Source: CAXYVX01 sp049297855 (GTDB lineage: Bacteria > Patescibacteriota > Saccharimonadia > Saccharimonadales > Saccharimonadaceae). Taken from it: 5,887 nucleotides of DNA. The DNA lies in the NCBI GenBank assembly GCA_049297855.1, contig JBAQVB010000068.1, forward strand, positions 1-5,887. Direction: 5' to 3'. Positions 1 through 5,868 of the stretch are shown here, piece after piece. The position numbers were made by a program, and so were the translations under genes. Within the stretch, counting starts at the first letter, position 1. The number at the start of each line of letters is the position of its first letter. The notes beneath the pieces were generated by a model. That model did not search any database. It saw only the letters and a program-made list of their open reading frames with translations, and was not told the origin of the DNA.

Positions 1-26
1 ACGTTCATAATGCGTCGCAGTGGTAG

Positions 27-55
27 TTGATAAGTATAGAGTAAGTAAGCATAAT
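27..55 (+). promoter_or_regulatory. Sigma70-type promoter of the fibre-like gene
   Basis: TTGATA at 27-32 and CATAAT at 50-55 are separated by exactly 17 bases. Each hexamer differs from the TTGACA/TATAAT consensus at one base. Transcription would start near 61-63, leaving a leader of about 20 bases before the ATG at 81. The match is by eye only, but spacing and position suit the gene that follows. Confidence 0.55.
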
Positions 56-60
56 AACGA

Positions 61-67
61 AAGGGGG
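61..67 (+). promoter_or_regulatory. Ribosome binding site supporting the start at 81
   Basis: AAGGGGG at 61-67 is a purine-rich Shine-Dalgarno-like stretch 13 bases before the ATG at 81, which is longer than the usual spacing. It favours 81 over the ATG at 119, which has no such sequence upstream and whose TG lies inside the tryptophan codon of the conserved N-terminal motif. Confidence 0.4.
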
Positions 68-120
68 AATAAAACTAATTATGTCACGTCTACCAATACC
101 AGGTTCTGATGCCGGCCAAT

Positions 121-128
121 GGGGGGGG
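121..128 (+). repeat. G8 homopolymer at codons 14-16 of the fibre-like gene
   Basis: Eight consecutive G follow the T of the Trp14 codon. With eight, the frame from the ATG at 81 ends at TAA 132-134. With nine (or six), it continues into VLNDFLLQSHNNDG, the expected continuation of the conserved N-terminus. I noticed no other G or C run of this length in the window. Such tracts are prone to slippage in replication and to length errors in sequencing. Confidence 0.85.
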
Positions 129-678
129 TATTAAATGATTTCTTACTCCAATCCCATAACAATGATGGCACGCTAAAAGATATACCGGTTAGTAAAGTAA
201 CCGGACTACAATCTAATTTAGATGCTAAAGTCTCTAGCTCTTCTCTTAACGCAGCACTAGATACAAAAGCTAACACGTCTGATCTATCTAACGTTGCTAC
301 ATCGGGTAGTTATGATGATCTAATAAATAAACCAAATATACCTGAGATCAATTATCCCGTAACTAGCGTTAATACTAAAGCTGGTGATGTTACGCTCACT
401 AAAGCGGATGTCGGTCTAGCTCATGTTGATAATACAGCAGATGCCGATAAACCAGTATCAACGGCGACGCAAACAGTATTGAGTAGCAAGCAGGATACTT
501 TGGTGTCTGGAACTAATCTCAAAACCATTAACGGCAGCAGTTTGCTCGGATCAGGCAATGTGGTCGCGGTAAATAACCTTACCATTGGTAGCGTTTCTAC
601 CCTCGCTGCCGGATCCAACGCCACTGCAGCCATTCTGGCATACCGCCAACACAGAGCCTGTCCCTTGGTATCCCGCGA

Positions 679-741
679 GGCGCCACGGGGAATCCTGGCC
701 CGCCCGGTCCACCTGGACAACCGGGACCACCCGGTAGCCCG
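679..741 (+). repeat. Collagen-like Gly-X-Y segment
   Basis: Seven consecutive Gly-X-Y triplets are encoded: GAT, GNP, GPP, GPP, GQP, GPP, GSP. They are visible only in the frame of 637, not in the long frame opened at 119. Proline-rich Gly-X-Y repeats form trimeric collagen-like stalks in bacterial and phage surface fibres. Here the segment joins the N-terminal fibre modules to the C-terminal, presumably ligand-binding, domain. The two sequence lines covering it are about 65-70% G+C by hand count, far above the rest of the gene. Confidence 0.85.
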
Positions 742-1177
742 ACAGTCTATGAACTTCGTGGTACCGGTTCGCCGTACGCCGTTAGTACACCACCCTCAGC
801 AGGCATCTACTACACGGATGTACAGGGCACATGCGGCGCGTGGCGATGGATGAGCGCGGGGGATATCAAGTACATCGTGGGTTGTCATTACCGGCGACAC
901 TGGGTGGAGATATTTTGATATTGGGAGTGGCTGGACGGCAGTCCGTCGCATCAACAGTAGAGTAGAATTCGTGTTGAGTGGTAATATCGGATCAGTTAAT
1001 ATGGACAGTCTCCCCTGGTTTATGCCAGCCAATCAAATTAATTTCGACTCAGGCGGAAATAGTTTATCTATTACAGGACCACGATTTGCTATATCTGGTA
1101 ATTCGCAATGGAATTCTGAATTTACTTTCCTAACTGACGACACGTGGCCAACCGCCCTGCCCGGAAGTCCGGCATAA

Positions 1178-1266
1178 GAAGAACACCATTAGTTTATTCA
1201 ATGCGCCAGACCCGAACCGTTCCAGACTTTGTCACCAATTGCTCTAGATGATTCAGCATAAAAATA
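1178..1266. other. Convergent intergenic gap without a visible terminator
   Basis: This gap lies between the end of the fibre-like gene and the end of the minus-strand membrane gene. I find no GC-rich hairpin followed by a T-run on either strand, and no small ORF worth calling. Termination here is either factor-dependent or uses a structure too weak to see by eye. Confidence 0.5.
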
Positions 1267-2700
1267 TCAATATTCTCGCAACAACATCGCGTCATTCACG
1301 GTAAAATCGGTAACTAATCGGTGAGGAACGCTAGACAATGGTGGTCGAACATCGCTCACAACCAGTAATGAAGTTGAGCCGGAACGTAATGGTCGCCGGC
1401 TAGTGATATTTAATTTAGGAAAATCACGCGTTAAGTTACGGTAAAAAGTTAACTGATCAGCCGGCACGAGCAGAGTGTGCTTTTGATGATCCGCGGCGGC
1501 GGTGCGCACCGCTTCGAACTGACGATTCAACGCCGTGATAACCGGACGACTATAAAAATTGTTGGCGAAATAATTACCAACCGAGCTAAAACCGGCGATC
1601 ACGACCAGCAGCGCCACCGCCAGTAGCGCAAATGTCCGAGCGTAGGGATTGCGCGGGAACAGATCATACCAGGCGCTCAACAGCCCCGACACGCCCGTAG
1701 CCAACGCCATGGAAATCGGTACAAACAACCAAAACGCCAACCTCGGATCGCCAAACGTCAATAACAACGTCAATAACAAAAGTGGTAAAACTAGTCGCGC
1801 TCGCGCCGCGCTCAGGGCGCGCGCCAATCGGACAACGCCATAAAACGCCAGCGCCACGACCTCAATATTAAATAGCGGCGTCATAAAACCGCCGACTAGT
1901 TTATTACCGGTGAACCACAAATTCCAACTAGCGCAAAAGTTAGCCACCGTCCAGCCATTGATACCCAATATTTCCAACACGTAATGCTGGCGCGCCAGTG
2001 AAATAGCCAACGGCGTAATGACCACGAGCGCCAACAACAAACCGAGCAATAATTTGTAGCGTTTATTGCGAAAGACTTCATAGCGGCTCTTGGGGTGCCA
2101 CAAACCGATCACGATTAGCGCGGCCACCACGATTAGACCACCCGGCGAATAAAGAAGCAACGCCGCCGCCAAACACATAGCCAACTTCAGGCCAGCCGAA
2201 CGCCAACTATGAAATTGCCCGCTCAAGAGCAAAACCGCCGACAAAATAATGGCTAATAATAGGAATACCGTCATCGATCCGGCGCCAGACGAGCGCGCCA
2301 ATGATAAAAATAACGGCGAAGTAAACAATAAAAACACGCTAATTACGGACACATTTTTGCGCTCATAATAGACTAAAGCAACCGCCAACATCGCAATCGA
2401 TAGTAAACTCAGAATTACGCTCGGCAAGCGCAACGCCAGAGTTGAAAAACCTAAAATCTCAATTGACGTTTTCTGTAAAATCAAAAACGGCAAATTGGTA
2501 AAATCACCAATACCACGCAAAATTCCGCCCAAATTAAGGCCGCCCGATCGACTAGCAGTTAGTATTTCACCGCTGGTCAAACCGTTCGGAAGACGCCAAA
2601 AATTCCAAACCGTTAGTGCGATCGTTAAAATCGCCACTAGACCAAAACCAATCCAAAACCGATAGCGATAAAGAGGTAAATGCGCGGGACTACTTTTCAT
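1267..2700 (-). CDS. GT-C/ArnT-type polytopic membrane glycosyltransferase-like protein
   Basis: The 477-residue product has about ten to eleven hydrophobic helices (roughly 15-36, 92-111, 117-135, 143-160, 172-201, 216-234, 276-293, 301-316, 320-341, 356-374). A hydrophilic C-terminal part (about 375-477) follows, probably outside the membrane. The first loop resembles the ArnT/PMT_2 family: SGEILTASR (43-51) sits where those enzymes carry an acidic pair, and NLPFLILQK (69-77) plus GFSTLALRLPSV (84-95) match the family pattern of P, then G, then alRLPs. Such enzymes move sugars from polyprenyl-phosphate donors to envelope acceptors; donor and acceptor cannot be told here. Only Glu45 of the usual acidic pair is present, so activity is less certain. 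The gene starts at ATG 2700-2698, about 12 bases from a TATAAT box, and ends with TGA. It is divergent from ybaB. The family call rests on topology and loop motifs, not on an alignment. Confidence 0.65.
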   Translation of the reverse strand: MKSSPAHLPLYRYRFWIGFGLVAILTIALTVWNFWRLPNGLTSGEILTASRSGGLNLGGILRGIGDFTNLPFLILQKTSIEILGFSTLALRLPSVILSLLSIAMLAVALVYYERKNVSVISVFLLFTSPLFLSLARSSGAGSMTVFLLLAIILSAVLLLSGQFHSWRSAGLKLAMCLAAALLLYSPGGLIVVAALIVIGLWHPKSRYEVFRNKRYKLLLGLLLALVVITPLAISLARQHYVLEILGINGWTVANFCASWNLWFTGNKLVGGFMTPLFNIEVVALAFYGVVRLARALSAARARLVLPLLLLTLLLTFGDPRLAFWLFVPISMALATGVSGLLSAWYDLFPRNPYARTFALLAVALLVVIAGFSSVGNYFANNFYSRPVITALNRQFEAVRTAAADHQKHTLLVPADQLTFYRNLTRDFPKLNITSRRPLRSGSTSLLVVSDVRPPLSSVPHRLVTDFTVNDAMLLREY

Positions 2701-2711
2701 AATGCGACCCC

Positions 2712-2717
2712 ATTATA
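2712..2717 (-). promoter_or_regulatory. -10 box of the minus-strand membrane gene
   Basis: The plus-strand bases ATTATA read TATAAT on the minus strand. Transcription would start near 2704-2706, so the mRNA would have only about five bases before the ATG at 2700, nearly leaderless. No convincing -35 hexamer lies at 16-18 bases. A GGGG seven bases before the ATG is the only Shine-Dalgarno-like element, and it may lie upstream of the transcription start. Confidence 0.45.
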
Positions 2718-2721
2718 GCGG

Positions 2722-2733
2722 ATTTGCGCAAAT
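2722..2733. promoter_or_regulatory. 12-bp perfect palindrome in the divergent promoter (possible operator)
   Basis: ATTTGCGCAAAT is a perfect inverted repeat. It is nearly centred between the minus-strand -10 box (four bases away) and the plus-strand -10 box (five bases away). A dimeric regulator bound here would cover the upstream region of both promoters. The role is inferred from symmetry and position; one 12-bp palindrome in about 6 kb is not rare by chance. Confidence 0.35.
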
Positions 2734-2735
2734 TT

Positions 2736-2744
2736 TGGTATAAT
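2736..2744 (+). promoter_or_regulatory. Extended -10 promoter of ybaB-recR
   Basis: TGGTATAAT is a TG-N-TATAAT extended -10 element with a consensus hexamer, which can work without a good -35; none is seen upstream. Transcription would start near 2751, giving a 5' leader of about 23 bases that carries the ribosome binding site. Confidence 0.6.
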
Positions 2745-2762
2745 GGCGGAGTTAAATAAGCA

Positions 2763-2768
2763 AAGGAG
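2763..2768 (+). promoter_or_regulatory. Ribosome binding site of ybaB
   Basis: AAGGAG lies five bases before the ATG at 2774. It is a strong Shine-Dalgarno match and fixes the start of ybaB. It is by far the best such site in the window; recR has none comparable. Confidence 0.75.
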
Positions 2769-2773
2769 AGTTT

Positions 2774-3076
2774 ATGGCGGGAATGAAGGATCAGCTCGCG
2801 ATGGTCAGTAAAATGCGCAAAGCACAAAAAGAATTATCCAAAGAAATCGTCGAAGTTGAGGCGGGCGACGGAGCGGTCGTTGTCCAAATCAGTGGCGAAC
2901 TCAAAATCGTCGATGTCACCTTTAGTGAGGAAATAATCAACGAAAAATCGATCAGCTACGAGGAACTGGCCGGCTACGTCAAGGCGGCCGTGCGCGACGG
3001 CTTAAAAGAAGCCCAAGAAGTGGCAGCCGAAAAAATGAAGCCCCTAATGGGCGGACTGGGCAACCTGGGATTATAA
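2774..3076 (+). CDS. ybaB: YbaB/EbfC family nucleoid-associated DNA-binding protein
   Basis: The 100-residue product has the usual family length and architecture: an N-terminal amphipathic helix rich in K, Q and M (about 4-28), a central beta region beginning GAVVVQISGELKIVDVTF (33-50), and a C-terminal helix (about 62-90) ending in a Gly/Leu-rich tail. Proteins of this family form dimers that bind DNA and help organise the nucleoid. The order ybaB then recR, 24 bases apart, is the classic bacterial arrangement and supports both assignments. In many bacteria dnaX stands just upstream; here that place is taken by a divergent membrane gene, so ybaB begins the transcript with its own extended -10 promoter. 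The start is set by AAGGAG at 2763-2768. Nothing in the protein looks damaged. Confidence 0.92.
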   Translation: MAGMKDQLAMVSKMRKAQKELSKEIVEVEAGDGAVVVQISGELKIVDVTFSEEIINEKSISYEELAGYVKAAVRDGLKEAQEVAAEKMKPLMGGLGNLGL

Positions 3077-3100
3077 ACGGGTGAGTCTGCTACAGTTAAA

Positions 3101-3730
3101 ATGAATAATGATTTAAATAAAGCCTTGCCACGCGCATTGGTCGAGCTGATCACAGCGTTCGCTGATCTACCGGGCGTCGGCCAAAAAACCGCCGAACGTT
3201 ACGCCTTGGCAGTGCTCAAAGGTTCGCGCGAGCGGGCGCTAAATTTGTCGCGAGCGCTGGCCAACTTGCACGACGGCATCAAAACCGATCGCGTGACATT
3301 TGCGCTACTCGACGCCGATGCCGACAGCTCACCACTCTATGATAATCCGGCGCGCAATAAACAACAAATTGCGGTCGTTGAGGATCCGTTTGATATTTTA
3401 GCGATTGAAGCAACTAATATTTTTCACGGCACTTATCACGTTCTGGGCGGCGCAATTTCGCCGATTGACGGAATCGGACCGGAAGCATTGCACATTCCGG
3501 AATTAATCACGCGCGCACGCCACGACCAAGTCGAAGAAGTTATTCTAGCGACCAACGCCAGTGTCGAGGGCGAATCAACCGCGCTCTACATCCAAAAAGC
3601 GCTAGCTGACGCTAATTTGGAGAATGTCAAAATTACACGGCTGGCGCGCGGTTTACCGGTCGGCGTCGATTTGGAATATACCGATCAAATCACGCTGGCG
3701 CACGCCTTAAACGGCCGCCGCGAACTCTAA
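3101..3730 (+). CDS. recR: Recombination mediator protein RecR, lacking zinc-finger cysteines
   Basis: The 209-residue product is close to the usual 200 or so. In the RecFOR pathway, RecR helps load RecA onto gapped, SSB-coated DNA. Visible domains are a helix-hairpin-helix with LPGVGQKTAERYAL (23-36), a degenerate zinc-finger region (about 64-86), a Toprim domain starting IAVVEDPFDILAIE (90-103) with YHVLGGAISPIDGIGP (112-127) and ILATNASVEGESTALYI (148-164), and the C-terminal signature LPVGVDLEYTDQITLAHAL (185-203). The whole protein contains no cysteine. Where RecR normally has C-x2-C and C-x2-C, the sequence reads FALL and SPLY, so zinc binding is lost while the fold around it is retained. 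ATG 3101 is the only ATG before the helix-hairpin-helix; it has no good Shine-Dalgarno (only GGGTGAG about 15 bases upstream), so translation may depend on ribosomes finishing ybaB. The TAA stop overlaps the TAG of the opposite gene. Confidence 0.93.
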   Translation: MNNDLNKALPRALVELITAFADLPGVGQKTAERYALAVLKGSRERALNLSRALANLHDGIKTDRVTFALLDADADSSPLYDNPARNKQQIAVVEDPFDILAIEATNIFHGTYHVLGGAISPIDGIGPEALHIPELITRARHDQVEEVILATNASVEGESTALYIQKALADANLENVKITRLARGLPVGVDLEYTDQITLAHALNGRREL

Positions 3731-5868
3731 TTTAACTGGTCAATTATCCAAAAACCGTCGATATTAGTAACGCGATAATACGCCACCAAGTTTTGCGCGA
3801 ATGTAGCGTCGCGCGTCACAAATAAATTATCACGCCAATCGCGGTCAGACAACTGACGACTCGCGAATTTTTGACGCCAAGCGGCCTGATCTTGCCTTAC
3901 CGCACTTGGCGTGCGCGCAAAATAACCCACGTTTAACGTCAAATGATTGACGATGGCGGTTTGCCCTAAAATGTTAAAACCGCTCAGATCGCCAGTAGCC
4001 GTCGCATCCAAATCAACCAAATGTTTTTTATTAGTTAGATTTGACAGCTCTAGCGGAAACTGATAATCAGCCGTGTGCGTGGCAAATCTAGCGAAATTTT
4101 GCGTGCGATGTTGTGCATTGGGCGACAGGTAAATATCACTAAATTGTAGCGCCACGCACGCCAAAATAATCAACGTGAAAACCGTCAGCAAATCATCGGC
4201 GTGACGTTTCGTTTTGGCAAAATTATGATTGAGCGTCAAAATGAAAAACTGCTTAGTAAAAATGTAAATCGCGAAAAACTGCACCGCGTAATAGAACGGC
4301 CAGGCCTCACGTGCCGCCGCCCGAAAAGCCGACCAAATCGACAAAATCGCCCGTGGCACCGGATAATGTACGAGCTCCCACGCACCAATTTGAATTGACG
4401 GAGACAATGCGAACAGCAACAACCCAAACACCGTCAGCGCGATAATCCAAAATCGCCAGCGACCAAAATGGCGCACTTGACGCATGAGCGAACGACGCAC
4501 CAGTCGAATGTCTTGATGACGAGTCGTTTTTTGCGCCGTTCCACGCCTCGCGTGCCAATTAATGAGCCACAACGCGTCCGCAATTATTAGCATCATTAGC
4601 ACGCCCGCACCGAGCCACATCATCGTTTCCGGCGAACCTGATTTCGCACCGTCGCCAGTCGCGCCCGGCAGCAACGCCGAATAACCACCCGGCATAATAA
4701 ACGACAAGAAGTTAAAACCTTTGTCGGTCAAATCATTCACGCCGGTCGCGCCGCCCAACGAAAACCCGCCGATCAAGCCAAAAACTGCGCTCGCCGCCAT
4801 GGCCGGTAGTAACGCAAAAATAACAAATTTCGCCACATAAAATAACGTCACCAGTAGTTGCATAAAATAGATCACGACCATTTGCCAAACGCTGGTTTTT
4901 TCACGTCGTAACGACCGAAAATTAGCGCGAAAACGCGTCACTGCGCGCAAGTTACGTAGGTCGTGGGGTCGCACAATATTGCGCGATAATAGTACAAAAT
5001 TAATCACCAGCATGACCACCAAGCCGGGCAAAAAATATGGGTGAATCAACGTCACCATGATCAGAACTAAACTCCAAACTGCTACAAAACGTCCCCAGGA
5101 CGAGTGACAGAATTTTCGCCACGCGTTTGCTAAATTAGTGGTCATTTTAATAGCGAGCGTTGAGGTTTTTGGCGAGCGCTTCCATCGATAATGCCGTGCC
5201 GATTGGCCTGCTACAAAAATTTTATTGCGATATAAAATTAGTAAAAAACCGAGTAAAATTAGCCACTGCGCGCTAAGCCCCGTGTGATAAAATGTCCGCG
5301 CAATCAACAGTGGTGAAATGATCATTAGAATCGTGCCGAGAGCCACAAAAATCACTTGCGTTTGATCGAGCGTCGAGTCGTCAAAATGGGGCGCTTTAGA
5401 CGTCAAAAATGAACGAATTTTGATAAAAATCCAGCGCACAATTAACGCTGCGAGCGCGCCAAATAAAATATAGGACAATAAACCAAATAAACCAAAATAT
5501 TGCTGGGTCGCGCTAAATCCAAATAATTTGAACACAAAGGCGAACAGCGGAATCGAATCCATAAACGTAATCGGAATTCCAACCGGATAAGCTAACGTCG
5601 TGATGCGACCGCCGTTGTTACCGTTCGCGAAAAATGACCAGCCGAGCTGATGCTGACCAGTATCATGCGCAAAATTAGTAAAAATCCAGGAAGTTTGATT
5701 GAAATCAACCAAATTGTAACCATAGAATAGACCGAAAAATACCGCACCAATAATGGCACCAATCGCGAAAATCATCCCCGGCCGATTGATGAATTGATAA
5801 AATTTGATCCACGAAAACAATGTTTCCTGGGTATTGTCGCGACGCAATCGGATGCTTTTATTCGCCAT
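3727..5868 (-). CDS. DUF6311-like polytopic membrane protein, probable GT-C glycosyltransferase
   Basis: The 713-residue product has about twelve to thirteen hydrophobic segments (near 31-50, 88-116, 121-147, 172-192, 198-214, 260-276, 278-296, 328-365, 416-437, 472-489, 524-545, 558-577). A soluble C-terminal part (about 578-713) follows. Motifs I recognise from DUF6311-type proteins are HDTGQHQLGWSFF (68-80), FMDSIPLFAFVFKLF (102-116), HTGLSAQWLIL (195-205), HPYF (276-279), the Gly-rich loop GGFSLGGATG (367-376), PETMMWLGAGVLML (413-426) and YPVPRAILSIWSAFRAAAREAWPFYY (502-527, FRAAAR in place of the usual FRASGR). Related families are thought to transfer lipid-linked sugars to surface polymers; the substrate is unknown. 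The start is ATG 5868-5866, with only a weak GGGA before it. Its promoter lies outside the window. The reading frame is intact over more than 2 kb, unlike the fibre gene. Confidence 0.65.
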   Translation of the reverse strand: MANKSIRLRRDNTQETLFSWIKFYQFINRPGMIFAIGAIIGAVFFGLFYGYNLVDFNQTSWIFTNFAHDTGQHQLGWSFFANGNNGGRITTLAYPVGIPITFMDSIPLFAFVFKLFGFSATQQYFGLFGLLSYILFGALAALIVRWIFIKIRSFLTSKAPHFDDSTLDQTQVIFVALGTILMIISPLLIARTFYHTGLSAQWLILLGFLLILYRNKIFVAGQSARHYRWKRSPKTSTLAIKMTTNLANAWRKFCHSSWGRFVAVWSLVLIMVTLIHPYFLPGLVVMLVINFVLLSRNIVRPHDLRNLRAVTRFRANFRSLRREKTSVWQMVVIYFMQLLVTLFYVAKFVIFALLPAMAASAVFGLIGGFSLGGATGVNDLTDKGFNFLSFIMPGGYSALLPGATGDGAKSGSPETMMWLGAGVLMMLIIADALWLINWHARRGTAQKTTRHQDIRLVRRSLMRQVRHFGRWRFWIIALTVFGLLLFALSPSIQIGAWELVHYPVPRAILSIWSAFRAAAREAWPFYYAVQFFAIYIFTKQFFILTLNHNFAKTKRHADDLLTVFTLIILACVALQFSDIYLSPNAQHRTQNFARFATHTADYQFPLELSNLTNKKHLVDLDATATGDLSGFNILGQTAIVNHLTLNVGYFARTPSAVRQDQAAWRQKFASRQLSDRDWRDNLFVTRDATFAQNLVAYYRVTNIDGFWIIDQLN

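Larger units (their letters stand above)
81..1177 (+). pseudogene. Collagen-containing phage-tail-fibre-like protein, broken by three frameshifts
   Basis: This is one gene read in pieces: 81-134, then the frame of 119 to about 634, then the frame of 637 to about 858, then the frame of 863 to the TAA at 1175-1177. One added G at 121-128, one added base near 633-636 and one removed G at 858-862 give an uninterrupted 365-residue protein. The N-terminus MSRLPIPGSDAGQWG followed by VLNDFLLQSHNNDG is a recognisable start and has no signal peptide. Next come tail-fibre modules: YDDLINKPNIP (78-88), GLAHVDNTADADKPVSTATQ (112-131) and LVSGTNLKTINGSSLLGSGN (141-160). Seven Gly-X-Y collagen triplets follow (201-221), then a C-terminal domain with GDTGWRYF and the ending DTWPTALPGSPA. 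Family knowledge suggests a receptor-binding or adhesive fibre; the exact role is inferred. The protein sequence is well kept on both sides of each break, so the lesions are recent, reversible or sequencing errors. A reader following open frames would see separate ORFs at 119-853 and 971-1177. Confidence 0.75.

Noticed and set aside
79..276. 65-residue minus-strand ORF
   Set aside because: It lies antisense to the conserved N-terminal part of the fibre-like gene, has no recognisable motif, and no promoter or ribosome binding site is evident.
421..720. 99-residue minus-strand ORF
   Set aside because: It is a shadow of the fibre-like gene and its Gly/Pro-coding region; the translation has no family-like features.
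119..853. The 244-residue ORF taken as a complete gene
   Set aside because: Its ATG is formed by the Gln-Trp codon junction of the real start motif, it lacks a Shine-Dalgarno, and its sequence after about 634 is out-of-frame nonsense over the collagen-coding region.
81..918. Recoding of stop codons (code 25, TGA as glycine) as the cause of the broken fibre frame
   Set aside because: The first break ends in TAA, the protein changes frame and not just a stop, and TGA ends the GT-C-like gene normally.
796..1032. 78-residue minus-strand ORF
   Set aside because: It is antisense to the C-terminal domain of the fibre-like protein and shows no recognisable motif.
971..1177. 68-residue ORF starting with GTG as an independent small gene
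   Set aside because: The same frame continues upstream with sensible sequence (ITGDTGWRYFDIGSGW) to about 863, so it is the C-terminal end of the fibre-like protein.
1256..1280. AATAT-TG-ATATT inverted repeat followed by T on the minus strand, as a terminator
   Set aside because: The stem is short and AT-only with a two-base loop, and it overlaps the end of the coding sequence; it would not form a stable intrinsic terminator.
1649..1843. 64-residue plus-strand ORF rich in Asn
   Set aside because: It is antisense to the transmembrane part of the GT-C-like gene; Asn-rich translations opposite Leu/Val-rich membrane segments are a common artefact.
1896..2081. 61-residue minus-strand ORF
   Set aside because: It is an alternative frame on the same strand inside the GT-C-like gene, with an unnatural Trp/Cys-rich composition.
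3081..3104. Seven-codon GTG ORF between ybaB and recR, its TGA overlapping the recR ATG
   Set aside because: It resembles a translational-coupling leader, but it has no Shine-Dalgarno of its own and is short enough to be chance.
4201..4558. Three short ORFs (4201-4398 +, 4236-4427 -, 4307-4558 -)
   Set aside because: All lie inside the intact 713-residue membrane gene; their translations are low-quality Arg/Cys/Ser-rich strings without motifs.
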